Source: Fimenecus sp052298855 (GTDB lineage Bacteria; Bacillota; Clostridia; Oscillospirales; Acutalibacteraceae). Taken from it: a DNA stretch of 64,000 bases. A program made the translations under genes and the position numbers. The stretch lies in the NCBI GenBank assembly GCA_052298855.1, contig DAVZXP010000005.1, positions 135,688 through 199,687 on the forward strand, given 5' to 3'. The notes under the pieces were generated by a model. That model had not been told where the DNA came from and did no database searches. It saw only the letters and a program-made list of their open reading frames with translations. This document shows positions 33,382 to 40,691 of the stretch, piece after piece. The number at the start of each line of letters is the position of its first letter. Positions within the stretch are counted from its first letter, which is position 1.

Positions 33382-34734
33382 ATGACACAGGTTGACTTAA
33401 CTCAATTTTTCCCGTGGACATTCATTCTGCATCTTGCAAGAAGTCTGCTGACCTTCAACGTAATAACCGCAATGCTCAAGCCTAAGAAAAGCCTTACTTT
33501 GACATTTTTCGGCTTTGTGGGAATTACAATGCTGTATTCTTATCTGTCGCTTGAGCTGATAGACTATACGGTAAACATTATGGAGTACCTTGCGGTTATA
33601 GGCTATTATGTAACGGTGTTTTTGCTTGCATTTTTTATGTACGAGGGCAAAACGAGCAGGAAAACCTTTTCGATTTTCATCAGCTTTGCGGCATATTTCG
33701 TATCGGTAATGCTCTTTACCATGCTTGAGGGCTTGTTTTACGGCTTTGACCTCGGCTCGGTTTCATACAGCACCGTTACGGTTACGGACGTGTTCGCTCA
33801 ATCGATATTTATGTTCTCATTTTCGTTTGTGTTCGCTGCGCTGCTGAAATATCTTACCAACCGTAAAAACACAAGGTCAACTGAAAGCAAGCTGTTTTTA
33901 ATCTACCTTTTCCCCGTCACGCACATAATAAACGTGATGATTTTGTTTATGGCGTTCAAAATCTACAACATAAACCGTACCGAGTTTGATGCGGTTGCGC
34001 TCGATATGGGTGTGTTCGGATTCATTTCGTTTATACTCTGCTTTGCGATTGATATTCTTATCATTTTTGCAATTGAATACATTGAAAAAGTGCAGGAGGA
34101 AAACCTCAAATACGAAAAAGCCTTAATGCAAAACCAAATCGACTACAACCGCATACAGCAACTTAAAGAGGAAAAGACCGCAATCAGTAAAATCCGCCAC
34201 GATTTTACGGGAATTATCTCCACGGCGGCAGGATTTATCGAATTGGGCAATTACGAAAAGGCGCTGTCAATTCTTTCCAATGCGGGAAGCGATGTTTTCG
34301 GAAGCAGTGAGAAATATTGTCATAACGAGCTTATAAATATTATCGTTCAGCTTAAAAGAAACACCGCAAAACAAGCGGGGACAGAGCTTTCGTTTGATAT
34401 AAACGAAAATGCCAAGCTAAATATTGACGACTATGACATTTGCAGACTTCTCAACAACCTTATTGACAACTCGATAAACGCCGTACAATATACAAAGGTT
34501 AAAAAGTCATTTGTTTCAATCGTTATCGACCAAGACAAAGTTGTTGTCAGAACGGAAAACAAGTTTGACAGTACAGCAAAAAAGCCGAAGCGTGACGAGT
34601 CAAAGCACGGCTTCGGTACAAAGATAATTAAGGATATTGCAAAGAAATACGGCGGTAAATATTCGATTGAAATCAACGGCGACAATTATATTACGGTTAC
34701 AACATTGAAGAATTACGGGTTATCTGCAAATTGA
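33382..34734 (+). CDS. GHKL sensor histidine kinase (AgrC/VirS-like)
   Basis: The 450-residue kinase has six or seven N-terminal transmembrane helices (about 12-230), then a dimerisation helix with the phospho-acceptor His273 in KIRHDFTGII, and a GHKL ATPase domain. The N box is LLNNLIDNSINAV (about 355-367) and the G box is KHGFGTKIIKDIAKKYGG (about 412-429). This is the AgrC class that senses small peptides through a multi-helix membrane domain. No agrB processing gene or agrD-like peptide gene is adjacent. It forms an operon with the LytTR regulator. Confidence 0.92.
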   Translation: MTQVDLTQFFPWTFILHLARSLLTFNVITAMLKPKKSLTLTFFGFVGITMLYSYLSLELIDYTVNIMEYLAVIGYYVTVFLLAFFMYEGKTSRKTFSIFISFAAYFVSVMLFTMLEGLFYGFDLGSVSYSTVTVTDVFAQSIFMFSFSFVFAALLKYLTNRKNTRSTESKLFLIYLFPVTHIINVMILFMAFKIYNINRTEFDAVALDMGVFGFISFILCFAIDILIIFAIEYIEKVQEENLKYEKALMQNQIDYNRIQQLKEEKTAISKIRHDFTGIISTAAGFIELGNYEKALSILSNAGSDVFGSSEKYCHNELINIIVQLKRNTAKQAGTELSFDINENAKLNIDDYDICRLLNNLIDNSINAVQYTKVKKSFVSIVIDQDKVVVRTENKFDSTAKKPKRDESKHGFGTKIIKDIAKKYGGKYSIEINGDNYITVTTLKNYGLSAN

Positions 34735-34737
34735 ATT

Positions 34738-35070
34738 CAATATCATACCGTATGGACAGCCCTTGCGGCTGTCCGTCAAAGGCTCCCTTGTAAAGGGAGC
34801 TGTCATTTTTTGGAAACAAAAAATGACTGAGGGATTTTATAAAATCATATAAATCAACCTTACAATCCCTCCGAGTTGCCTACGGCAACCCACCTATTGC
34901 CCTCTTGCGGTATCCCGATTTTGTTTATGCGGCTTGGAGTGCCGCACAAAATCGACCGTTGCGCCAACAGATGCTCCATTTATCCGCCACAGGCGGCGGT
35001 CGCATATGTTGCCCATCAGAGGAAGGCTTAATATCTTGTACGATTGAAAATGGCATTAAAATCCACGCAC
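34738..35070. repeat. Mosaic repeat island B, left part
   Basis: No gene. It holds a GGACAGCCCTTGCGGCTGTCC hairpin (34754-34774), a MITE-like end with GGCTCCCTT/AAGGGAGC and TCATTTTTT palindromes (about 34781-34835), a GTTGCC-TAC-GGCAAC hairpin (34871-34894), and block Y (34895-35030), which is a roughly 90 percent inverted match to 8036-8173. The short frame at 34905-35162 is the same accidental peptide seen in island A. Confidence 0.8.
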
Positions 35071-35075
35071 AACCC

Positions 35076-35148
35076 GTAGGGGCGAACTGTGTTCGCCTGT
35101 CAAAAATTTATATGAAAATAAAAATAGACGAACACAGTTCGCCCCTAC
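35076..35148. repeat. REPIN: two REP hairpins in inverted orientation
   Basis: The left REP is 35076-35097 (GTAG then GGCGAAC/GTTCGCC). The right REP is 35127-35148 in inverse orientation, with one stem change (GACGAAC). They are separated by 29 AT-rich bases. This 73-bp inverted pair is the form of REP that RAYTs are thought to mobilise. Confidence 0.85.
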
Positions 35149-35204
35149 GATATGATGTTTAATTCAATTTTAATAACAACCGTTAATTATCATATATCCG
35201 TAAA

Positions 35205-35480
35205 TTTCCTCGGCGGGAGCAAGCCCCCGCCCTACCGTATGAAAATGAATTTGTGTGTTTCACAATCCCCCCGAGTTGCCTACGGCAACCCACCTCCCTT
35301 TACAAGGGAGGCTGAACGCACGAATTGAATTTGATGTGAATTTCAGCAGGGCTTGCCCCTGTCCGCAATCCGCAAAAGTTGGTAGCGACAGTGAGCCGTC
35401 GTGAGGGCGTTTACAACCGAACAGGCGAGCCGAGCGTGATTTTTGCGGAAAGGAGGAGCAGCGGAATGAGTGCGAGGCGA
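35205..35480. repeat. Mosaic repeat island B, right part
   Basis: No gene. It holds a second-family hairpin ending in CTAC (35212-35234: GGCGGGAGCAAGCCCCCGCC), a GTTGCC-TAC-GGCAAC hairpin with CCTCCCTTTACAAGGGAGG (35271-35312), and block X (35368-35476), which matches 7913-8022 in inverse orientation. Confidence 0.8.
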
Positions 35481-35518
35481 TAAAAAAATCGCCGCAAGCG
35501 ATATGTAGCTTGCGACGA
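35481..35518 (-). terminator. Terminator of tRNA-Val
   Basis: On the minus strand GTCGCAAGC pairs with GCTTGCGGC and is followed by a run of seven T. Confidence 0.8.
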
Positions 35519-35520
35519 CG

Positions 35521-35596
35521 TGGTGGACGTTAACGGACTCGAACCGCTGACCCTTCGCACGTCAAGCGAATGCTCTACCAACTGAGCTAAACGTCC
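35521..35596 (-). tRNA. tRNA-Val (anticodon GAC), CCA encoded
   Basis: The minus strand gives a standard cloverleaf: acceptor GGACGTT/AACGTCC, D-arm GCTC/GAGC with the loop AGTTGGTA, anticodon stem TTCGC/GCGAA around TTGACGT (anticodon GAC), T-arm with GTTCGAGTC, discriminator A, and CCA at 35521-35523. The T-stem CAGCG/CGTTA is slightly imperfect (the CAGCGGTTCGAGTCCGTTA arm has a mismatch) but the rest is canonical. Its terminator directly abuts repeat island B. Confidence 0.9.
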
Positions 35597-35646
35597 TTAA
35601 TTGACAGTATCGCTATTATACAGGAATATCCCGAAATTTGCAACAC

Positions 35647-35901
35647 TCATTTAAAAATTGTTGCGCTTAAAAACAAAAATATTACGCCGGGAATTCCGCC
35701 GATTGCCGAAAGCGTCAGCGTGTGTGCGTTGATATTAGGACCTATGCCGAAAAATCCGCCGACATATTTTGCCGCAAACAGCGTGATTATCCCCTGTGCC
35801 GCCGTCAGAAAAAGCACGGAGAAAAAGCGTTTTGTCCTTATCATTGAAGCAATTATTGCAAGTCCCGCAACCGCAAATAAGCAGTATATTGCCGTGTTCA
35901 T
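35647..35901 (-). CDS. bofA: BofA-like pro-sigma-K processing inhibitor
   Basis: The 84-residue membrane protein has three hydrophobic segments: about 4-20, 26-50 and 64-82. The BofA-family ending is GIPGVIFLFL, with GPNINAHTLTLSAIGGIPG before it. In Bacillus, BofA holds the SpoIVFB protease inactive in the outer forespore membrane. In many Clostridia the sigma-K pathway differs, so the role may not be the same. ATG 35901 is preferred because AAAGGAGTGAC lies upstream. It stands alone between tRNA-Val and a divergent gene. Confidence 0.75.
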   Translation of the reverse strand: MNTAIYCLFAVAGLAIIASMIRTKRFFSVLFLTAAQGIITLFAAKYVGGFFGIGPNINAHTLTLSAIGGIPGVIFLFLSATIFK

Positions 35902-36000
35902 ATTTGTCACTCCTTTAGTGAATTTTATGCTCACGACGGCGTAAAATATGACAGGCGGAAACAGAGATTATTAAATTTTGCGGATTTTGTCGATTTACGG

Positions 36001-36029
36001 TTGACCTATTATGCAAAATAAAGTAAAAT
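36001..36029 (+). promoter_or_regulatory. Promoter of the hypothetical gene at 36076
   Basis: TTGACC, exactly 17 bp, TAAAAT, about 47 bp before the ATG. Confidence 0.65.
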
Positions 36030-36075
36030 AATATAATACGATTATAACTTTTTAATATAGATACGGTGCAGATAA

Positions 36076-36747
36076 ATGAAAAAAATATTTCCCTTTGAAG
36101 TATTTGACATTATACCTTGTCCCGACGGAATTATCCTCTCGCAAAAAGAATTGTTCAACGGAACAAGTTATAAGGTCAGCTTTCTTCAATACAGCGTTGT
36201 AACGGGTAAACTTTCTCCCGTTACAAAGGACTTTTATCAACTTAATAAATTCGGCGAAAACTATGCAAAGATTTGCGAGGAAATCGGCGACTATATATCC
36301 TGCGAGGCTACTGTTTTCAAAAACGGCAGCGTTGCTGTTGTGTATTCAAGCGGCGAAACGGGACTTTTTGACGCAAGCGGCAAGCCCGTATGGACGGGAG
36401 ATTTGATTTACAAGGATTGCCCTATAAACGGTGCTGTTGCCGACGGTGTTTATTTTTGGACTACCGTTCCGCTTCAAAACTCGATAATCAATTACTCAGT
36501 TCCGCACAAGAAATTCAGTATGCGAATAGGCTCTGAAAAGTCCGCAACATTCAGCGAACCCGTTTCCTTGAGCATTTACAGGAAAGAGATGTTCGTCTGC
36601 AACGCAGGGTCAAATAAGATACGCAAGGTAAACCTCTCGAACTATCTTGTCAGTGATTACAAGCGCTTTGACGAGCCCGTTTACAAATACATTCGCTCGG
36701 CACTAAAGGAATTTGTCATTTTAAGCTCGGGTGTATATGTCCTTTAA
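36076..36747 (+). CDS. Hypothetical protein, possibly beta-propeller-like
   Basis: I do not recognise a family in these 223 residues. The sequence is a series of short beta strands with turns (DGIILSQKELF, GSVAVVYSSGETGLFDASGKPVW, DGVYFWTTVP, MFVCNAGSNKIRKVNLSN). The last recalls a single NHL/YVTN-type blade, so a partial beta-propeller is possible. There is no signal peptide or membrane segment. The RBS is poor (GGTGCAG), but the promoter and ATG are well placed. It is monocistronic and followed by a strong terminator hairpin inside an inverted-repeat structure. Confidence 0.7.
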   Translation: MKKIFPFEVFDIIPCPDGIILSQKELFNGTSYKVSFLQYSVVTGKLSPVTKDFYQLNKFGENYAKICEEIGDYISCEATVFKNGSVAVVYSSGETGLFDASGKPVWTGDLIYKDCPINGAVADGVYFWTTVPLQNSIINYSVPHKKFSMRIGSEKSATFSEPVSLSIYRKEMFVCNAGSNKIRKVNLSNYLVSDYKRFDEPVYKYIRSALKEFVILSSGVYVL

Positions 36748-36762
36748 TAATAAATCTAAAAA

Positions 36763-37073
36763 AACGCTCTTATTGAAGGCTGAGTGTTAATAAGGCAGTT
36801 TTGCTTCAAAACAACATCTTTTTGCACAATAATTCGTTAAACCCCGCAGATATGCGTTAGCATTATCTGCGGGGTTTGCCTTTTCTTGCATCAAAAATAT
36901 ATTATTTTGAAGTGCGTTGCAGTTTCGTAGTTATAAAAAATCTTTTATGCCGAAGCCGAGAAATGATGCAAGGCTGTCGCCTTGCGAGGCTTTTTGGCAA
37001 AAGCATAAGGGATTTTTATGCGAGAAACCAATACTTCCTTATGAACACTCAGCCAAAGCTTAGTAAGAGCGTT
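36763..37073. repeat. About 310-bp structure bounded by long imperfect inverted repeats
   Basis: The left arm 36763-36795 (AACGCTCTTA, then GGCTGAGTGTTAATAAGG) is matched in inverse by 37037-37073 (CCTTATGAACACTCAGCC, then TAAGAGCGTT) with a 4-base length difference. Inside are a terminator hairpin (36840-36876) and a GCAAGGC-TGTC-GCCTTGC hairpin near 36973. No open frame fills it. It could be a MITE-like element or a long structured RNA. The stretch 36748-37095 has no gene. Confidence 0.6.
36840..36880 (+). terminator. Terminator hairpin downstream of the hypothetical gene
   Basis: AACCCCGCAGAT and ATCTGCGGGGTT form a perfect 12-bp stem followed by a T-rich tract. Confidence 0.75.
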
Positions 37074-37095
37074 AGTTTTATGCCTTTTTGGAAAC

Positions 37096-38466
37096 TTATT
37101 TTGCTTCCTTTTCAGCCTTTTCCTCAGCCTTGTTTTTGTCTTTTCCGCCAAGAACAAGGTTTGCTACGATACCGAGGATAAGCGCACAGGCAACCTCTGT
37201 AAGAGTAACCTTACCGAATGAAAGTGTGAGTCCGCCGATACCGCAGATAAGGATGATTGCAACAACAAAGAGGTTTCTGTTATCGCCGAGGTCAACGTCC
37301 TGAATCATTTTAAGACCGCTTACTGCGATAAAGCCGTAAAGAGTGATGCAAACGCCGCCCATTACGCAGTTGGGGATTGTTGAAAGGAAGGTTACGAACG
37401 GTCCGAAGAATGAAATTACGATTGACATAATTGCCGTTGCAAGGATTGTAACTACCGAAGCGTTACCTGTGATAGCAACGCAGCCTACCGACTCGCCGTA
37501 AGTTGTGTTCGGGCAGCCGCCGAAGAAAGCACCTGCTATCGAGCCTACGCCGTCGCCGAGGAGAGTTCTGTGGAGACCGGGGTCCTCAAGAAGGTCCTTG
37601 CCGATAACTGATGAAAGGTTCTTATGGTCAGCGATATGCTCTGCGAATACAACGAATGCAACCGGAACATATGCAACCGCAACTGTAAGGATATACTTTC
37701 CGTCAACTGCGCTCAAGCCCTTTGCGGCTGTGAGGAATGAGAAATCGGGAACTGCAAAAAGCTTCATACCCGAGAATACCGAGAAGTCGATAACTCTCAA
37801 GGCGTCATTGCCTGTCTTAATACCGATAACGGTAAAGATTGCAGCCACAACATAGCCTGCAAGGATACCGATAATGAACGGGATAAGCTTTGCCATTTTC
37901 TTGCCGTAAACAGAGCAGATGATAACAGTAAAGAGTGTTACAAGTCCGCAAATAAGCGCTACATAAGGACTTGCCACGCTTGCGCCCTCAAGGTCAACAA
38001 CCTTGCCCTTCATAAGGTCGCTTATTGCGTTGCCTGCAAGTGAAAGACCGATAATCGAAACTGTGGGTCCGATAACAACTGCCGGCATAAGCTTGTTGAT
38101 CCAATTTACGCCTGCAAACTTAACTATGATTGCGATGATTACATATACAAGTCCTGCAAAAAGTGCGCCGAAGATGATGCCTGCATATCCTGCCTCGACC
38201 GAAACAGCACCTGCAAAAGCTGCGAGCATTGAGCCGATGAAAGCGAATGATGAGCCGAGGAATACGGGGCTGTTAAACTTTGTGAAAAGAAGATAAACGA
38301 TTGTGCCTACGCCTGCGCCGAAAAGTGCTGCGGACTGGCTCATTCCGTTACCTACGATGGTGGGAACTGCGATTGTTGCCGCAAGGATTGCAAGCAACTG
38401 CTGAAAAGCGAACACGATAAGCTGTCCGAATTTCGGCTTGTCTTTGATGTTGTAAACGAGATTCAT
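37096..38466 (-). CDS. uraA: Uracil/xanthine permease (NCS2 family)
   Basis: The 456-residue NCS2 transporter has about 14 transmembrane helices. Family motifs are QQLLAILAATIAVPTIVG (about 18-35), SSFAFIGSM, VVIGPTVSIIGLSLAG (about 130-145), and NTTYGESVGCVAITG (about 315-329), which contains the conserved QNxGxxxxT-like substrate region, here NTTYGESVG. A Lys/Glu-rich tail follows the last helix. Proton-coupled uracil uptake is the likely role because the gene lies 27 bp after pyrR and under the pyr attenuator. It would thus be repressed when UMP/UTP is high. Confidence 0.92.
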   Translation of the reverse strand: MNLVYNIKDKPKFGQLIVFAFQQLLAILAATIAVPTIVGNGMSQSAALFGAGVGTIVYLLFTKFNSPVFLGSSFAFIGSMLAAFAGAVSVEAGYAGIIFGALFAGLVYVIIAIIVKFAGVNWINKLMPAVVIGPTVSIIGLSLAGNAISDLMKGKVVDLEGASVASPYVALICGLVTLFTVIICSVYGKKMAKLIPFIIGILAGYVVAAIFTVIGIKTGNDALRVIDFSVFSGMKLFAVPDFSFLTAAKGLSAVDGKYILTVAVAYVPVAFVVFAEHIADHKNLSSVIGKDLLEDPGLHRTLLGDGVGSIAGAFFGGCPNTTYGESVGCVAITGNASVVTILATAIMSIVISFFGPFVTFLSTIPNCVMGGVCITLYGFIAVSGLKMIQDVDLGDNRNLFVVAIILICGIGGLTLSFGKVTLTEVACALILGIVANLVLGGKDKNKAEEKAEKEAK

Positions 38467-38493
38467 TTCTTTTTCCTCCTAATATTTTACGGC

Positions 38494-39039
38494 TTACGCC
38501 TTATTGCCTTTTTTTGACAGCACAACCTCCGTAGTACCGTCCGTTTCATCAACCTTTACGTTGATAAATTCTTCCTTTGAGGTCGGGATATTCTTACCGA
38601 CATAGTTTGCGCATATCGGCAGCTCCCTGTGTCCTCTGTCAACCATTACCGCAAGCTGAATTACGGCAGGTCTGCCGAGTCCGATTATAGCCTCCATTGC
38701 GGCTCTTGCCGTTCTGCCCGTGTACAAAACGTCATCCACCAAAATCACGGATTTATCGTTGACGTCAAAGTCAATAACCGACGAATTGAGGTGCGGCGTC
38801 TGATATTTCGGCGTTAAATCGTCCCTATATAATGTAATATCAAGCTCGCCGAGCTCAACCTTGAGGTCGGAGAACTTTTCAATATTAGCCTTGAGCATTT
38901 TTGCAAGCGGAACTCCACGCTTTTTGATACCGATTAAGCAAACGGTGTCAACATGAGTGTTCTGCTCGATAATTTCGTGCGAGATACGAGCCAAAGCCCT
39001 GAGCATCGCCTGTCTGTCAATAATAATCTTGTTTTCCAT
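38494..39039 (-). CDS. pyrR: Bifunctional pyr operon attenuator / uracil phosphoribosyltransferase
   Basis: The 181-residue PyrR has the type I PRTase PRPP-binding motif VILVDDVLYTGRTARAA (about 93-109) and the family N-terminus MLRALARISHEIIEQN. With UMP bound, PyrR binds a leader RNA hairpin and promotes termination. It also has weak UPRTase activity. A matching leader precedes the gene (39058-39151), so it controls itself and the uracil permease downstream. No pyrimidine biosynthesis genes follow in this operon. Confidence 0.95.
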   Translation of the reverse strand: MENKIIIDRQAMLRALARISHEIIEQNTHVDTVCLIGIKKRGVPLAKMLKANIEKFSDLKVELGELDITLYRDDLTPKYQTPHLNSSVIDFDVNDKSVILVDDVLYTGRTARAAMEAIIGLGRPAVIQLAVMVDRGHRELPICANYVGKNIPTSKEEFINVKVDETDGTTEVVLSKKGNKA

Positions 39040-39057
39040 TTTCCTACTCCGTTTTCA

Positions 39058-39151
39058 CAAAAGAAAAAAGCCTTGTCAAAGCTCGACAAGGCACAAAATT
39101 TGATATTGCGTTTTGCGTTCTCCTTGCCGGCATCCCGTACCGAATTAAAGG
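39058..39151 (-). promoter_or_regulatory. PyrR-dependent attenuator leader
   Basis: On the minus strand a PyrR-binding-loop-like hairpin (39122-39151: CCTTTAA, a GGTACGGGATGCC apex, CAAGG) is followed by a terminator. The terminator stem is GCCTTGTC/GACAAGGC (39070-39092) with a T-rich run. AAGG of the first hairpin can also pair with CCTT of the terminator, allowing an antiterminator. Confidence 0.75.
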
Positions 39152-39171
39152 TAAACATTTTTATTGCGATT

Positions 39172-39200
39172 ATAATAGCACAACGCACGGCACTTGTAAA
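39172..39200 (-). promoter_or_regulatory. Promoter of the pyrR-uraA operon
   Basis: The minus strand reads TTTACA, 17 bp, TATTAT, ending about 15 bp before the PyrR-binding loop. Confidence 0.55.
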
Positions 39201-39331
39201 CCGTTTTCGACAAAAAAATTCACAATTCTTTCATATTCGTAGATTTACACAAAGTACATTTGACAAACGCATACTACACGGCTATAATAACTAAAAAAAC
39301 ACATACAAGCGATATTTACGGAGTTCATATA

Positions 39332-39985
39332 ATGCTCAGATATTTCATCAGTGCGGTTGTCGGCTATCTGCTCGGTTCGTTGAGCTTTGCCGTCATCGTT
39401 TCAAAAACAAAATTCAAAAAGGATATAAGAAATTACGGCTCGAATAACGCAGGTATGACGAATACCGCAAGGACGTTCGGCAAAAAGGCGGCGGCTGTCG
39501 TTTTTCTCGGCGATTTCATAAAGCCTATGATAGCGGCGTTGATTGCCCTGTTCTTGATTTCGGGCAAGGAAAATCCCGTCGGCTGTGCGTATATCGCAGG
39601 TGCAAGTGCGGTTATCGGTCATATCTTCCCCGTTTTCTTCGGCTTCAAGGGTGGCAAGGGCGTTGCTTCAATGTTCGGCGTTACAACTCTTATGTCCCCT
39701 ATCTCCGTTCCGATGTTAGCAGTTCCGTTTTTCGTTACGCTGACAGCCTCTAAAATGGTTTCGCTCTCGTCGATCATCTCGGCTGCGTGCGTTCCCGTCG
39801 TAACATTTGTAATTTACAGATTTCTTCCGTTCCTCAATCCTCCGCTTTTGCGTGGTGACTGGAAAATTCCGACTGTCTGCACGGCAATTATTGCAATTCT
39901 TGTAATCTTTATGCACCGTTCAAACATTGAGCGTATTAAAAAGGGTGAGGAAAGAAAGATCGGCTCTAAAAAGAAAAAGGATTGA
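39332..39985 (+). CDS. plsY: Glycerol-3-phosphate acyltransferase PlsY
   Basis: The 217-residue integral membrane enzyme acylates glycerol-3-phosphate using acyl-phosphate, the first step of phospholipid synthesis. PlsY motifs are present: GYLLGSLSFAVIVSK (motif 1, about 11-25), IRNYGSNNAGMTNTARTFG (about 32-50) and GHIFPVFFGFKGGKGVAS (motif 2, about 98-115). Five transmembrane segments fit the family, and the C-terminus is Lys-rich. I chose ATG 39332 (CGGAG about 10 bp upstream). An upstream in-frame ATG at 39260 gives an unlikely basic extension. It is divergent from pyrR. Confidence 0.93.
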   Translation: MLRYFISAVVGYLLGSLSFAVIVSKTKFKKDIRNYGSNNAGMTNTARTFGKKAAAVVFLGDFIKPMIAALIALFLISGKENPVGCAYIAGASAVIGHIFPVFFGFKGGKGVASMFGVTTLMSPISVPMLAVPFFVTLTASKMVSLSSIISAACVPVVTFVIYRFLPFLNPPLLRGDWKIPTVCTAIIAILVIFMHRSNIERIKKGEERKIGSKKKKD

Positions 39986-40123
39986 TGTCTAACAATTATT
40001 TTCGGCGGGTAATTGCTTAATTTATCCGTCGATTTTTTATTGTTAAAGAATATTTACAATTTATCTGTTGACTGAAATCGGTTTACATTGTAAAATATAG
40101 ATAGACGTTAGGAGGTGTTTCCG

Positions 40124-40429
40124 ATGAACGAAGAATACGGTAACGATATTGTTTCCGTTGTTGACGAGGACGGCGTTGAGCACGTTTTCGAAGAGCTTGA
40201 CAGAATTGAGACCGATAAAGGTCGCTATGTTGCTCTTACTCCCGTTTTTGATGATGCGGAGGAGATTATTGAGGACGACGGAGAGCTTATTATTTTGAAG
40301 GTTGTCGAAGAGGATGACGGCGAAACTTACCTTGAGCCTATCGAGGATGACGCTGAATTTGATGAAATTGGAAATCTTTTTGAGCAGAGAATTGCAGAAC
40401 TTTACGATTTTGACGGCGAAGAAGAATAA
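40124..40429 (+). CDS. DUF1292 family protein
   Basis: The 101-residue very acidic protein begins NDIVSVVDEDGVEHVFEELD and has the repeated ALTPVFDD and LIILKVVEEDD strands of the DUF1292 (YrzB-like) family. Function unknown. In many Clostridia it lies in an ireB-ruvX-DUF1292 group, but here the neighbours are plsY and a probable 6S RNA. ATG 40124 is chosen because TAGGAGGTG lies 6 bp upstream. An in-frame GTG at 40115 overlaps that RBS. Confidence 0.88.
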   Translation: MNEEYGNDIVSVVDEDGVEHVFEELDRIETDKGRYVALTPVFDDAEEIIEDDGELIILKVVEEDDGETYLEPIEDDAEFDEIGNLFEQRIAELYDFDGEEE

Positions 40430-40456
40430 AAAAGTGCTTATGGCATAAAATATTAT

Positions 40457-40642
40457 TCCTGCCCGATGCGACAAACAGCTCGGTTGATATTAACCCAACA
40501 CTTTCTTATAGGGAACTTAAAATGTCAACGCCGGGAGCAGACCTCCCGTTTTCACGGACGCTGGGAGCATACAAAGGCGAAGACTTAGTGCCCACCTGCT
40601 TTTATTGCAGGTTATTATTCACCGACTGCGGTCGGGCGGGGT
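40457..40642 (+). ncRNA. ssrS: Probable 6S RNA
   Basis: A 186-nt untranslated stretch closes on itself: CCTGCCCGA at 40458-40466 pairs with TCGGGCGGG at 40632-40640. The interior has an extended imperfect duplex with a large internal bubble (CTTATAGGGAACTTAAAATG on one side). Short hairpins are visible (CGGGAGCAGACCTCCCG; ACCTGC-TTTTATT-GCAGGT). Length, closing stem, bubble and an immediately following Rho-independent terminator all fit Firmicutes 6S RNA, which mimics an open promoter and sequesters sigma-A RNA polymerase. The family call is from overall form, not from a covariance search. Confidence 0.62.
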
Positions 40643-40646
40643 ATAT

Positions 40647-40679
40647 TAAAAGAACACTCTTTCGAGTGTTCTTTTTTTA
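40647..40679. terminator. Bidirectional terminator between 6S RNA and hflX
   Basis: AAAGAACACTC and GAGTGTTCTTT form an 11-bp stem with a short loop and T runs both ways. Confidence 0.88.
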
Positions 40680-40691
40680 TGCTTATTTAAT

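Noticed and set aside
34905..35162. An 85-codon frame in repeat island B
   Set aside because: It consists of repeat block Y plus the REP sequence read through. It is not a gene.
40061..40474. A 137-codon minus-strand frame over the DUF1292 gene
   Set aside because: The plus-strand DUF1292 gene has a perfect RBS and family motifs. The minus-strand frame has neither.
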